Source: an uncultured Dehalococcoidia bacterium (GTDB lineage Bacteria > Chloroflexota > Dehalococcoidia > Lucifugimonadales > UBA3495). Taken from it: a stretch of DNA of 64,000 bases. Shown piece by piece: positions 47,704-56,461 of the stretch. The position numbers were made by a program, and so were the translations under genes. The stretch is from contig CATOSK010000004.1 in assembly GCA_951812535.1 (NCBI GenBank), positions 507,042 through 571,041 of the forward strand, written 5' to 3'. A model generated the notes under the pieces. It was not told the DNA's origin, did not search any database, and worked only from the letters and a program-made list of their open reading frames with translations. The stretch's first letter is position 1. Every line of letters begins with the position of its first letter.

Positions 47704-48333
47704 ATGGGAAAATTATTCGTTGTGCGCCACGGGGAAACCGAGTGGAATGCCCAGGGGAGGATCCAGGGCCACTCGGACGTTCCTCTTTCCGACCGGGGGA
47801 GAGAGCAAGCCAGGGCCATAGCCCGCCGCCTCCAGGGGCATGCCTTCGACGCAGCCTATTCCAGCGACCTGAGCCGCACCAGGGAAACGGCCGAAATGAT
47901 CCTGGGCGAGTCGGGCATTCCGCTGGAGAGCACCCCCATGCTGCGGGAATACCAGAAAGGGGTGTTCGAAGGGTTGACGGTGCACGAGTACGCCCGCCAG
48001 TACCCGGAGCAGTACGAGGCATCGCTGGTCAACGACCTTGATTTCGCACCCACCGGCGGCGAGTCCATGCGGGAATGCAGCGCACGGCTGGCGAAATTCG
48101 CCGAGTTGCTGCTGGAGCGGCACATGGACGACACCGTCCTGGTCGTGGGGCATGGGGGATCGCTACGTTCCCTGTTGGTCGCGTTGTTGGACCTTCCCCT
48201 GGAAGCCAACTGGAAGTTCGTGATGCACAACTGCGCCCTGTCCATAATCTACACGTATCCAGACAACGCGGTGCTCCACCTGTACAACGACACCGGGCAC
48301 CTGACCGCCCCGGTGGCCGAGGTTGTGGTATGA
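47704..48333 (+). CDS. cobC: Histidine phosphatase, probable alpha-ribazole phosphatase
   Basis: A 209-residue phosphoglycerate-mutase-like histidine phosphatase. FVVRHGETEWNAQGRIQGHSDVPLSDRG contains the phosphorylated His in RHGE, and YSSDLSRTRETAEMIL and VGHGGSLRSLL complete the site. CobC removes the 5'-phosphate of alpha-ribazole-P or adenosylcobalamin-P. The family is broad; the role is inferred from its place between threonine-P decarboxylase and CobQ, whose ATG overlaps its TGA by four bases. Confidence 0.85.
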   Translation: MGKLFVVRHGETEWNAQGRIQGHSDVPLSDRGREQARAIARRLQGHAFDAAYSSDLSRTRETAEMILGESGIPLESTPMLREYQKGVFEGLTVHEYARQYPEQYEASLVNDLDFAPTGGESMRECSARLAKFAELLLERHMDDTVLVVGHGGSLRSLLVALLDLPLEANWKFVMHNCALSIIYTYPDNAVLHLYNDTGHLTAPVAEVVV

Positions 48334-49883
48334 CCGGACGGGTGCTGATGGTCCAGGGCACCGCCTCCCACGTCGGAAAGAGCGTCCTCGTCTCGGCGCT
48401 GTGCCGCATCTTCAGACAGGACGGTTTCCGGGTTGCGCCCTTCAAGGCGCAGAATATGTCGAACAACTCATACGTCACGGCCGACGGAGGGGAAATCGGG
48501 CGGGCGCAGGCGGTGCAAGCCCAAGCCGCCGGGGTTGAAGCCCGGGTGGAGATGAACCCGGTCCTACTCAAACCCGAAGCCGACCACACTTCCCAGGTCG
48601 TGCTGATGGGACGGCCACTCCATTCCGCGCGCGCCCGGGACTACTTCGCGCTGAAGACCCAGCTGTGGGAGTCGGTCAGCGCATCCCTGGACACGCTGCG
48701 GAGGGACTACGACATAGTGGTCATCGAGGGGGCGGGGAGCCCAGCCGAGATCAACCTGAAAGCAACCGAAATCGTGAACATGCGGGTGGCCCGTTACGCC
48801 AACTCGCCGGTCCTGCTCTGCGGGGACATTGACCGGGGCGGCGTGTTCGCCTCGCTGGTCGGCACCATGGAACTGCTGGAGCCGGAGGAGCGGGAGATGG
48901 TCAAGGGGTTCCTAATCAACAAGTTCAGGGGGGACGAGTCACTGCTTACGGACGGACTCACCTGGCTGGAACAACGGATGGGCATCCCGGTGGTGGGAGT
49001 GGTGCATCACTTCAGGGACATACACATCCCGGAAGAAGACTCGGTGGCCCTGGACCTGCCCGAACCTTCGCGGGCCGGCTCGGTGATCGACGTGGCCGTC
49101 ATCCAGATTCCCCACATTTCCAACTTCGACGACTTCGACCCGCTACGGCGGCAGGCGGGCGTTTCCCTGCGTTACGTCCAATCCCCCGACGAACTGGGGG
49201 ACCCGGACATGGTGATCATCCCGGGGAGCAAGACCACGATCCCGGACTTCATGTGGATGGAGCGGCAGGGGCTGAACCGGGCCATCCTGGAGCTGCACCG
49301 ACGGGGCAAGGCCGTTGCCGGCATCTGCGGGGGCTACCAGATGCTGGGGAAGAAGATATACGATCCAGAAGGGATTGAATCATCCCAGCGAGAGACAGAA
49401 GGCCTGGGCCTGCTCCCCATCACCACCGTTTTCGCCGGTCACAAAGAGACCCACCGCGTGACCGCCACTGTCACGGCCAATTCCGGGCTGCTCAACGGGG
49501 CCCAGGGGAGCCAAGTCACGGGGTACGAGATACACATGGGCCAGACCACGGGAGAGGAAGTGAACCACCCGTTCCGAGTGCTGGACCGGACCGACGTTTC
49601 CGTCAATGACGCCTCCCGCTATGACGGCGGAATGGACGCGCAGGGACAAGTGCTGGGAACGTACATCCATGGGCTTTTCCACAATGCCCCGCTTCGGATG
49701 TCCATTCTGAACGAACTGGCCCGCCGGAAAGGGGTATCCCTGCCCGACGCATCGCAGGAACTCGTCCTGGACCAAGAGTACGACAAACTGGCCGACTGGG
49801 TGCGGGGGAGCCTGAACATGGACCTGGTCTACCAGATGAGCGGCCTGTCCCGGGACTTCGAACAATTGGCGGTCCAAGGGTAG
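48330..49883 (+). CDS. cobQ: Cobyric acid synthase
   Basis: A 517-residue CobQ/CbiP that amidates positions b, d, e and g of adenosylcobyrinate a,c-diamide. The N-terminal ATPase-like domain has VLMVQGTASHVGKSVLVSALCRIF and FKAQNMSNNSYVTADGGEIGRAQ; the glutaminase domain has IIPGSKTTIPDFMWM, the nucleophile in GICGGYQMLGKKIYDPEG and the His in VLGTYIHGLFHN. The ATG overlaps the preceding TGA (ATGA), indicating translational coupling. Confidence 0.96.
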   Translation: MTGRVLMVQGTASHVGKSVLVSALCRIFRQDGFRVAPFKAQNMSNNSYVTADGGEIGRAQAVQAQAAGVEARVEMNPVLLKPEADHTSQVVLMGRPLHSARARDYFALKTQLWESVSASLDTLRRDYDIVVIEGAGSPAEINLKATEIVNMRVARYANSPVLLCGDIDRGGVFASLVGTMELLEPEEREMVKGFLINKFRGDESLLTDGLTWLEQRMGIPVVGVVHHFRDIHIPEEDSVALDLPEPSRAGSVIDVAVIQIPHISNFDDFDPLRRQAGVSLRYVQSPDELGDPDMVIIPGSKTTIPDFMWMERQGLNRAILELHRRGKAVAGICGGYQMLGKKIYDPEGIESSQRETEGLGLLPITTVFAGHKETHRVTATVTANSGLLNGAQGSQVTGYEIHMGQTTGEEVNHPFRVLDRTDVSVNDASRYDGGMDAQGQVLGTYIHGLFHNAPLRMSILNELARRKGVSLPDASQELVLDQEYDKLADWVRGSLNMDLVYQMSGLSRDFEQLAVQG

Positions 49884-50453
49884 ATGACCGCGTCCCGTCC
49901 GTGCGGCCCGACGCTGGTGCTGGGAGGCATCCGGTCGGGGAAAAGCGCTTTCGCCGAGGAATTGACGGCGGGCCTGGGCAGCGACGTGGTATATCTGGCC
50001 ACCGGGGTCGCAGTGGACGATGACTTCGCCGAGCGCATCCGAAAGCACCAAGAATCCCGCCCAGCCGACTGGGTCACCGTGGAGGAATCCCTGAACCCGG
50101 CGGCGGCGCTGGAACCAGCGCTTTCGGAGAGGCATGGCAAGACCGCTGTGCTAGTTGACTCCCTGGACACCTGGGTGAGCAACCTTCTGTGGCAGCACGA
50201 AGAAGCGCCGGCCCAAGACCTGGAACCCATGGCGATGGACAAGCTCCAAGCATTGCTGGATACAGGGTGCAGGCCGGGGGTAGACATGGTTCTGGTGAGC
50301 AGCGAGACAGGCATGGGCCTGGTGGCCCCGACGGAAGTGGGGAGGCGGTTCCAGGACCTGCTGGGGCTGGTCAACCAGAAGGCTGCCGCCAGATGCTCCA
50401 CCGTTTACCTCGTCGCCGCCGGCATTCCGGTCACGATCAAAGATGAAAGATAA
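49884..50453 (+). CDS. cobU: Adenosylcobinamide kinase / adenosylcobinamide-phosphate guanylyltransferase
   Basis: A 189-residue bifunctional enzyme that activates adenosylcobinamide phosphate with GTP. TLVLGGIRSGKSAFAEEL is its P-loop, followed by VVYLATGVAVDDDFAERIRKHQESRPADWVTVEE, DSLDTWVSNLLW and VSSETGMGLVAPTEVGRRFQDLLGLVNQ, in the family order. The ATG follows the cobQ TAG directly. Together with cobT and cobS it completes the nucleotide-loop assembly set. Confidence 0.95.
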   Translation: MTASRPCGPTLVLGGIRSGKSAFAEELTAGLGSDVVYLATGVAVDDDFAERIRKHQESRPADWVTVEESLNPAAALEPALSERHGKTAVLVDSLDTWVSNLLWQHEEAPAQDLEPMAMDKLQALLDTGCRPGVDMVLVSSETGMGLVAPTEVGRRFQDLLGLVNQKAAARCSTVYLVAAGIPVTIKDER

Positions 50454-51363
50454 GCCGGAGCGCCGGGACGTAAGTTGTCCGACCAGATCTGGGTCCGCCA
50501 CCGCACGGGCCCCGGGGGTCTGCGGGGAGCTGGTGCAGGGGATGATGGACGGCGGGTACTTCCTGGTGACCTGCCCCATCGACTTCTATTGCAGAGTGAC
50601 CGTGACCATTTGCGGAGACCAGCCCGGGATTACCGCTCCGGCGGAGTGTCCGAAGACGCGGGAGGCGGTGGCCGCCACGCTGTCCCACCTGGGACAGTCC
50701 CGGCTGGGGGCTGCCGTGACGGTGAGCAATCCCATTCCCCGCAGCAAGGGAATGGGCAGCAGCAGCGCCGACGTTTCCGCGGCCATCGCCGCCACGGCAT
50801 CAGCCCTGGGGGAACGCCTCCCGCCGGAAACCATCGCCCGGATTGCGGTCTCGGTGGAGCCCAGCGACGGGGTGATGATCCCGGGGATCGCCCTTTTCGA
50901 CCACCGGAAGGGCAGCCTGGCGGAGGAGCTGGGCCCGCCTCCGCCCATGGAGATCGTGGCGCTGGATTTCGGCGGGGAAGTGGACACGGTGGAGTTCAAC
51001 CGCCAGGACCATTCCCACCAATGGGAGTCGGTCGCCACGGAGACCAACCTGGCCCTGGAACTGGTCCGGCGGGGAATCCGGGAAGGCAGTCCGGCCCTGG
51101 TGGGGGAAGGGGCGTCCATCAGCGCGGAAGCCGGGCAGGCTGTCCTGGAGAAACCGCAACTGGCCCGGGCGCAGGAGTTCGCCAGGGATGTGGGGGCGGT
51201 GGGGGTCTGCGCGGCGCACAGCGGAACGGTTCTGGGGGTCTTAATCGACGCCCGGGAGCGGCGGGGCAAGTCTACCTTCCGCCAGGCCAGGGAGGCCTTT
51301 CCCGAAGCGGAGACGGTCCAGCATTTCAGGATGATGGGCGGCGGTGTGCAGCTGGTACACTGA
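50443..51363 (+). CDS. pduX: GHMP kinase, PduX-like L-threonine kinase
   Basis: A 306-residue GHMP-family kinase. GVCGELVQGMMDGGYFLVTCPID is the N-terminal signature of PduX-type threonine kinases, and IPRSKGMGSSSADVSAAIAATA is the ATP-binding motif 2; GVCAAHSGTVLGVLID near the C-terminus is motif 3. PduX makes L-threonine-O-3-phosphate, the substrate of the decarboxylase encoded at 46.4 kb, so both steps to aminopropanol phosphate are in this operon. The start overlaps the end of cobU by 11 bp. Confidence 0.88.
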   Translation: MKDKPERRDVSCPTRSGSATARAPGVCGELVQGMMDGGYFLVTCPIDFYCRVTVTICGDQPGITAPAECPKTREAVAATLSHLGQSRLGAAVTVSNPIPRSKGMGSSSADVSAAIAATASALGERLPPETIARIAVSVEPSDGVMIPGIALFDHRKGSLAEELGPPPPMEIVALDFGGEVDTVEFNRQDHSHQWESVATETNLALELVRRGIREGSPALVGEGASISAEAGQAVLEKPQLARAQEFARDVGAVGVCAAHSGTVLGVLIDARERRGKSTFRQAREAFPEAETVQHFRMMGGGVQLVH

Positions 51364-51425
51364 CACCCGGCAGGCAAGGATCCAATCCAGTACCGCATCC
51401 AATAGCGCAGAGAGGTTTACCCACC

Positions 51426-52499
51426 ATGCCCGAGTACAACCTGGCCGTAATCGCCGGCGACGGCGTTGGTCCCGAAGTGGTCGCGGAGGGCCGCAAAGTC
51501 CTGGACGCCCTATCCCAGGCTTCCGGAGGGCCGACCTTCCGGTATACCGAGTATCCCTGGGGGTCGGCCTACTACCGGGAAACGGGGCGGATGATGCCCG
51601 AGGACGGGCTGGAACTGCTTCAGGGCCATGACGCCATCCTGTTCGGGGCGGTCGGGGACCCGGACATTCCCGACCACATCACCCTGCAGGGGTTGCTGCT
51701 GCCCATGCGGCGGGCGTTCGACCAAGCCCTGAACATACGGCCCTGCTACCTGCATCCGGGGGTGGTGTCTCCGATAAGCGGCAAGCAGCCCGGCGATGTG
51801 GACATGGTGATTTTCCGGGAGAACACGGAGGGGGAATACGCTCCGGTAGGGGGCCGCCTGTACGAGGGAACGCCGGACGAGACGGTCATCCAGACGGGAG
51901 TGTTCACCCGGAGGGGGACGGAGCGGATTATCCGCGCCGCCTTCGACAACTGCGTCCAGCGGAACGGGAGGTTGAAGGTGACCTCGGTTACGAAGTCCAA
52001 CGCGCTGGCGTTCAGCATGGTCTTCTGGGACGAGGTTTTCGAGGACGTGGCCAAGGATTATCCCCAGGTTTCCACCGAGTCGCTACTGGTGGACCGGGCT
52101 TCGATGGACCTGGTGCGGTGGCCGGAGGACTTCGACGTCATCGTGTCATCCAACCTGTTCGGGGACATCCTGTCGGACATTGCGGCGGTGGTGACGGGGA
52201 GCATGGGGCTGGCGGCCAGCGCCAACGTGAACCCGGGCCGGAAGCATCCCTCGATGTTCGAGTCCGTCCACGGAGCCGCCTTCGACATTGCGGGGAAGAA
52301 CCTGGCGAACCCGCTGGCGACCATCTCGGCGACGGCGATGATGATGGACCACTTCGGGGAGCACCAGTCGGCGCGCCGGATTGACGGCGCCGTGGCCCGC
52401 AGCCTGCAGGAGCGGAAGGTGGTCACCGGGGACCTGGGCGGGAGCGCCTCTACCACCGAAGTTGGGGACGAGATAGTGCGGCTGCTGGGGGAGGGGTAG
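51426..52499 (+). CDS. Isopropylmalate/tartrate-type beta-decarboxylating dehydrogenase
   Basis: A 357-residue NAD-dependent dehydrogenase of the isocitrate/isopropylmalate superfamily. VIAGDGVGPEVVAEGRKVLDAL, FGAVGDPDIPDHITLQGLLLPMRRAFDQ, FRENTEGEYAPVGGRLYEG, LLVDRASMDLVRWPEDFDVIVSSNLFGDILSD and FESVHGAAFDIAGKNLANP are visible. The GDPDIPDH..LQGLLLP and RENTEGEY segments resemble tartrate dehydrogenase/D-malate dehydrogenase rather than LeuB. It lies directly behind the B12 genes, separated by about 60 bp. A B12 role is not established and it may simply be the next gene. Confidence 0.85.
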   Translation: MPEYNLAVIAGDGVGPEVVAEGRKVLDALSQASGGPTFRYTEYPWGSAYYRETGRMMPEDGLELLQGHDAILFGAVGDPDIPDHITLQGLLLPMRRAFDQALNIRPCYLHPGVVSPISGKQPGDVDMVIFRENTEGEYAPVGGRLYEGTPDETVIQTGVFTRRGTERIIRAAFDNCVQRNGRLKVTSVTKSNALAFSMVFWDEVFEDVAKDYPQVSTESLLVDRASMDLVRWPEDFDVIVSSNLFGDILSDIAAVVTGSMGLAASANVNPGRKHPSMFESVHGAAFDIAGKNLANPLATISATAMMMDHFGEHQSARRIDGAVARSLQERKVVTGDLGGSASTTEVGDEIVRLLGEG

Positions 52500-52521
52500 G
52501 CTGGCAAGTCCGGCTGGGCGG

Positions 52522-52857
52522 ATGCTTCCCAATGCTCACCGGGCTCGGGTCGATCGAGAGAAAATCGCCGGGTACTTGCTTTCCTCCAGACATCCCGTAG
52601 GCAGGTTCAAGGCCAGGTTCTTTGAAGAGTTCGGATTTCGGGCTCAAGAATGGCAAGTCTTGAGCTCGGGACTGGTTAACCATGCTATGACGCATCCAGT
52701 GGTAAACTCGATTGAAACCGAACATGGGACCCGTTACGTTATCGAAGGAGTCATACAAACGCCAGATGGCCGCAATCCCGCCGTGAGAACGGTTTGGATT
52801 ATCGCACCCGGGAGCGCAACACCAAGATTAATCACGGCATACCCGTTGAGAGGTTGA
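52522..52857 (+). CDS. DUF6883-like small protein
   Basis: A 111-residue protein with DREKIAGYLLSSRHPVGRFKARFFEEFGF, then RTVWIIAPGSATPRLITAYPL. From memory this matches an uncharacterised family (DUF6883) that typically sits directly before a DUF4926 gene, as it does here. The stop TGA and the next ATG are 1 bp apart. The pair looks like a toxin-antitoxin or similar two-gene module by size and coupling, but no enzymatic residue can be named. The start may be ATG 52522 within GGATGCTTCCC. Confidence 0.72.
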   Translation: MLPNAHRARVDREKIAGYLLSSRHPVGRFKARFFEEFGFRAQEWQVLSSGLVNHAMTHPVVNSIETEHGTRYVIEGVIQTPDGRNPAVRTVWIIAPGSATPRLITAYPLRG

Positions 52858-52858
52858 T

Positions 52859-53080
52859 ATGTTCAAAGAACACGACGTAGTGATTTTGAACGAAGATTTA
52901 ACCCCTGAGAGGTTGAAGCGTGGCGACGTGGGCGCTATCGTGCATGTCCACCCACAGGGGGCGGCGTTTATAGTCGAGTTTCTTGCCTTGTCGGGAGACA
53001 CCGTGGCTATCGCCACTGTATCGCCTTCCCAGGTGCGCCCGGTGAGCAATCGGGACATCACCCACGCCCGACTCCGGTAA
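52859..53080 (+). CDS. DUF4926-like small protein
   Basis: A 73-residue beta-rich protein: MFKEHDVVILNEDLTPERLKRGDVGAIVHVHP, then FIVEFLALSGDTVAIATVSPSQVRPV. The opening HDVVxLxEDLPE..LxxGdxGtVVHV pattern is that of DUF4926. It begins one base after the DUF6883-like stop, so it is translationally coupled, and a terminator follows. The fold is probably an SH3-like barrel; as the second gene of a coupled pair it could be an immunity or antitoxin partner (inference). Confidence 0.78.
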   Translation: MFKEHDVVILNEDLTPERLKRGDVGAIVHVHPQGAAFIVEFLALSGDTVAIATVSPSQVRPVSNRDITHARLR

Positions 53081-53121
53081 CATCCAACCCTGAACCCCTA
53101 GCCCCACTCAGTTTCAATCAA

Positions 53122-53150
53122 CGCCCCCGGATTACCAGGGGCGCTTTTCT
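53122..53150 (+). terminator. Intrinsic terminator after the DUF6883/DUF4926 pair
   Basis: CGCCCCCGG pairs with CCAGGGGCG (one mismatch) around ATTA, followed by CTTTTCT. Confidence 0.75.
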
Positions 53151-53257
53151 GTTCCCCTTCCTCAAATGCCTGTGCCGGTATCACGCCATTTTTGCCGTGC
53201 ACAACGCTGCGGCAGCCCCTTAACCTTGTGGGGAAAAACCCACGCGGTAGGGGAACA

Positions 53258-53458
53258 GGGCGATCGCACGAGTGCCAGTCTCGTCAAACTGACGGTGGAC
53301 GGGCAACACGATACTGTCGGGAATATGCGACGGGGGTCTGGATTCCCTCTGGCGACTCCGCCGCCGGCGCAAGGCCACCTGTCTCAACGCCGGCGGCTGT
53401 CTTGCGGGGTCCGGCGCGGGAATGAAGGGAGGAGAGGTCGGGGAGAAGCGGATGACTA
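53258..53458 (+). repeat. MITE-like repeat, long form, full length
   Basis: Begins GGGCGATCGCACGAGTGCC. The centre has GGGGGTCTGGATTCCC, the added hairpin CCGCCGGCGCAAGG / CTCAACGCCGGCGG, then GCGCGGGAATGAAGGG. It parallels the 45.1-kb copy base for base in long stretches. Confidence 0.8.
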
Positions 53459-53551
53459 ATGGATACTCTCCACAGACCCTCATAGACCGGCGGCCACAGA
53501 CGGGTCGAGGGAAAGGTCCATTGTTGGCGGAGAAGCCGTCGGATTATCCGG

Positions 53552-54175
53552 CTAAATTGCGCCGAGGACGACCTGGACGATGCGCTTTTCGAGGTTGAGG
53601 GCGAGTTCGTTGGCGAGGCGGAGGCGGTCGTGGTCGCCGACGGAGCCGACGAAGGCCACTCCGAGGATGCGTCCCACGCGGAAGTCAATGACGGTGGAGG
53701 ACATGAGGCCCATGCTTCCGCCCTGGAGCACTTTCAGGGCCACAGCTTCGTCAAAGAAGCCTTCAGGGTCCACCCGGTCGACGGAGATCAGCTGCTGGTC
53801 GCCGCCGACTCCTTCGCCGACGTTGCCCTCGAAGTCCTTGACGAAAACTTCGTGTATCCAACTGGAAACCGATTGGGGCTCATGGAACAGGTGGGCCACG
53901 GTGGCGCCGACGAAATTGAGCCCGTCATAGGCCCCCATGGCCGCGGTGGGGCCGAATTCCCGGCGGAAGCCGTTGATCCGTCCGGCCTGTTCGAACCGTT
54001 CAGGCGTGCTTTCGGTGAACCCGCGTTCCGCCAGGGTGGCGTTATCCAGCTCCCCCTCCTGCACCACCTGGTAGCCCTGGAATTCGGCGGGCATATCTTC
54101 CCTGGTCAGAACCATGTATTCCAGGTCATGCTCGGAGATCCGGTAAGTGGCCTGACTCAACGATGTCCCGGACAC
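53552..54175 (-). CDS. Hypothetical protein, 207 aa
   Basis: I do not recognise the family. The frame reads coherently as YRISEHDLEYMVLTREDMPAEFQGYQVVQEGELDN, then TVAHLFHEPQSVSSWIHEVFVKDFEGNVGE, FFDEAVALKVLQGGSMGLMSSTVIDFRVGRILGVAFVGSVGDH and a terminal helix LANELALNLEKRIVQVVLG. The start is GTG 54175, 6 nt after GGGAG; the frame continues upstream without plausible sequence because it overlaps the space before the BNR gene. No signal peptide is evident. The composition suggests a soluble alpha/beta protein. It lies 97 bp downstream of the BNR-repeat gene on the same strand. Confidence 0.65.
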   Translation of the reverse strand: MSGTSLSQATYRISEHDLEYMVLTREDMPAEFQGYQVVQEGELDNATLAERGFTESTPERFEQAGRINGFRREFGPTAAMGAYDGLNFVGATVAHLFHEPQSVSSWIHEVFVKDFEGNVGEGVGGDQQLISVDRVDPEGFFDEAVALKVLQGGSMGLMSSTVIDFRVGRILGVAFVGSVGDHDRLRLANELALNLEKRIVQVVLGAI

Positions 54176-54272
54176 GGCTAACTCCCTGTGGGTGAGATGA
54201 GCGGCCAACCCGCCGGGGTTGACCGCTTCAGTGTAATCGATTTTTGTGGGTGAACCCCCCGGTCCGGTCGTC

Positions 54273-55328
54273 CTAGCCGCAGGCCATAGGGTAGACGTGG
54301 ACGTAGCGGGACATTTCTGCCGGCACCTGGCTGGTGGCCCGCCAGCGGTCGCCGCCGTCGGCGCTGGCGAAGACCCGTCCGTCGTAGTCGCAGCAGTAGA
54401 CGTTCTGGGGAGCGGCACGGTCGACGGCGATCTGGAACATACGCCGGGGAGGCTCGCCGCCAATGTCCACCCGCTCCCAGGTCTCGCCGGTGTCGCGGCT
54501 GCGGAACAGGGCTCCAAGTTCCTCGGTGCCGGCGGGGGCCCCGCCGCCGCCCGCGCCAGCGGCCAGGTAGATGGTGTCGGGCCGGACCGGGTCCACCAGC
54601 AGGCCCCGGCAGTAACTGCCGCCGGGGAACATCTCTTCCACCCGGATGTGCTCCCAGTAGCGGCCACGGTCGCGGCTGCGGAACATGGCGACCTGGGTGA
54701 TGATGAACACGGTGCCCGGTGCGGCGGAGCTGACCTGGACTCCGTGCAGATCCAGAGTGTTGTTGCGGACGTAGGGGCCGTCGAGAAGCTGGGTCCAGGT
54801 CTCGCCACCGTCGCGGCTTCCAATGAGGCCGCCCACCTCGATGGCGCCGTACATGTCGCTGGGGTTGGACGGGTCGGCGGCGATGCCGATGACACGCTTG
54901 CCAAGCGGAGGCATGTAGGTGGTGATGTGGGGGTAGACGACGCCATCGGTGTTCATGGCTTCCCAGTGGGCGCCTCCGTCCTGGGAGCGGTACACCGCGC
55001 AGGGCTCGTATCCGGCGAAGATGGTGTTGGGGTCGTTGGGGTGGAAGGCCAGGGACCAGACGTCGCGCTTCAACGAGTCCAGCGGCTCCCAATGGCCTCC
55101 GCGGTCGTCGCTGCGGTAGGGGCCCTCATGGGTGCCGGCAAAGACGACGTTGGGATTGTCGGGGTGGACCAGCAGCGCACGCACCTGGGGGTTTTCCGGC
55201 AGACCGTTGGTGATGCCGACCCATTGGTCGTCGCCCTCGGCGCGGCGGTACAGGCCGCCTCCGCCGATGAAATCCCCTTCGCCCGCCAGTCCGACGTAGA
55301 CGTGGGTCAGATGATTGGTCGCAGTCAT
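54273..55328 (-). CDS. BNR-repeat beta-propeller protein (sortilin/sialidase-like)
   Basis: A roughly 351-residue propeller with repeated Asp-box (BNR) motifs S-x-D-x-G-x-x-W: SDDRGGHWEPL, SQDGGAHWEAM, SRDGGETWTQL, SRDRGRYWEHI, SRDTGETWERV and SADGGDRWRAT, spaced about 45-60 residues. Each is preceded by a strand of the type PNVVFAGTHEGPYR. Proteins like this are common in Chloroflexota and are usually annotated as glycosyl hydrolase BNR or VPS10-like; sialidase catalytic residues cannot be shown. No signal peptide is found at ATG 55328. Confidence 0.85.
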   Translation of the reverse strand: MTATNHLTHVYVGLAGEGDFIGGGGLYRRAEGDDQWVGITNGLPENPQVRALLVHPDNPNVVFAGTHEGPYRSDDRGGHWEPLDSLKRDVWSLAFHPNDPNTIFAGYEPCAVYRSQDGGAHWEAMNTDGVVYPHITTYMPPLGKRVIGIAADPSNPSDMYGAIEVGGLIGSRDGGETWTQLLDGPYVRNNTLDLHGVQVSSAAPGTVFIITQVAMFRSRDRGRYWEHIRVEEMFPGGSYCRGLLVDPVRPDTIYLAAGAGGGGAPAGTEELGALFRSRDTGETWERVDIGGEPPRRMFQIAVDRAAPQNVYCCDYDGRVFASADGGDRWRATSQVPAEMSRYVHVYPMACG

Positions 55329-55471
55329 GTTTCGCCTCCCCATTGAAAAGTTACCGGATGTCCTAGAGGATGCAGTTTCGAATCAGCGCACCGAGATTGG
55401 TGCAAGCAAACCAAGCTTTCCCGGGCCACAGGGATTGTTCGGGTTATCAACCCGGTTGTCAAGAGCCTTGG

Positions 55472-55500
55472 TTGATACCGGAGACTGGATAAGCTATAAA
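55472..55500 (+). promoter_or_regulatory. Promoter upstream of the CoA transferase genes
   Basis: TTGATA, 17-bp spacer, TATAAA. The leader to the ATG at 55720 would be about 215 nt. Confidence 0.6.
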
Positions 55501-55590
55501 TAGGGGAACCTCGGAACAAGTCATCAGTGCAGCAGCGACGGTTTTAATTCAGGAATGAAACGCCCGCGGCCAGGGTACAAGGGCATTGCC

Positions 55591-55628
55591 GTCACCCCCA
55601 TCCTAACCTTGCCCCATCAAGGGGGAAG
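55591..55628 (-). repeat. Second dispersed repeat family, copy 2
   Basis: GTCACCCCCATCCTAACC followed by TTGCCCCATCAAGGGGGAAG, the inverse complement of 16673-16710 with few differences. Confidence 0.65.
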
Positions 55629-55719
55629 AGACTTCTTCAGAGGGTCCTAAGCAATCCTCGGCACGGGGATGGAATGTCCTGACTATTCAAGGGTCGGGCA
55701 AGGCAGGAGTCCCAGCGAA

Positions 55720-56418
55720 ATGAAGAACAAGATTTACCAAACCTTCGACGAAGCGGTGGCCGACGTTCCAGACGGGTCGACGGTAATGTCCCCCGGCTTC
55801 GGCGGAGTCGGCGTGCCACGCAACCTGCTGGCGGCATTGCACCGGCAGGGGGCCAAGGGGCTGACAGTGGTGTCCAACAACGCGGGAAGCCTGGACGAAA
55901 GAGTGGATGCCGGCACGCTAGTCGAAGCGGGCCAGGTGAAGAAGATGATCTGCGCGTTCACCGCTCCGACCCACCCGTCCCAGGTGACTCCCTTTGTACG
56001 CATGTACAACAACGACGAAATCGACGCAGAGCTGGTGCCCCAGGGCACCCTGGCGGAACGGATGCGGGCCGCCGGCGCCGGTATCGGCGGCTTCTTCACT
56101 CCCACAAGCGTCGGCACCGAGCTGGCGGAGGGCAAGGAGCACCGGGAGATCAACGGACGGATGCACGTCCTGGAGCATCCGCTGCCCGGTGACTTCGCCT
56201 TGATCCGGGCGTGGAAGGCGGACACTTTCGGAAACTTGCAGTTCCGGATGGCGCAGCGGAACTTCAACCCAGTGATGGCCATCGCCGCCAAGACGACGGT
56301 GGTGGAGGTTGAAAGCGAGATAGTGCCGGTGGGGGAACTGGACCCGGACCAGGTCCATGTTTCCGGGGTCTACATTGACCGCCTGGTGAAGATTCCCGCA
56401 GACGGCATATTCGACTAG
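55720..56418 (+). CDS. CoA transferase subunit A (3-oxoacid CoA-transferase type)
   Basis: A 232-residue alpha subunit of a class I CoA transferase. DGSTVMSPGFGGVGVPRNLLAAL is the CoA-binding N-terminus; then LTVVSNNAG, GQVKKMICAFTAP, ELVPQGTLAERMRAAGAGIGGFFTPTSVGTELAEGKE, and HPLPGDFALIRAWKADTFGNLQFRMAQRNFNPVMAIAAK are all standard. The enzyme transfers CoA between succinyl-CoA and an acyl acid; 3-oxoacid or 3-oxoadipate is typical. ATG 55720, with the B subunit gene 43 bp downstream. Confidence 0.92.
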   Translation: MKNKIYQTFDEAVADVPDGSTVMSPGFGGVGVPRNLLAALHRQGAKGLTVVSNNAGSLDERVDAGTLVEAGQVKKMICAFTAPTHPSQVTPFVRMYNNDEIDAELVPQGTLAERMRAAGAGIGGFFTPTSVGTELAEGKEHREINGRMHVLEHPLPGDFALIRAWKADTFGNLQFRMAQRNFNPVMAIAAKTTVVEVESEIVPVGELDPDQVHVSGVYIDRLVKIPADGIFD

Positions 56419-56461
56419 ATCCCATCCGGCCCGGTCAGCGGGCCGGAAGCGGAGGAAATTG

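Larger units (their letters stand above)
55329..55719. other. Divergent intergenic region with promoter and repeat
   Basis: No gene. It holds the promoter at 55472-55500 and an inverted copy of the second repeat family at 55591-55628, in the untranslated leader of the CoA-transferase genes. Confidence 0.55.
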
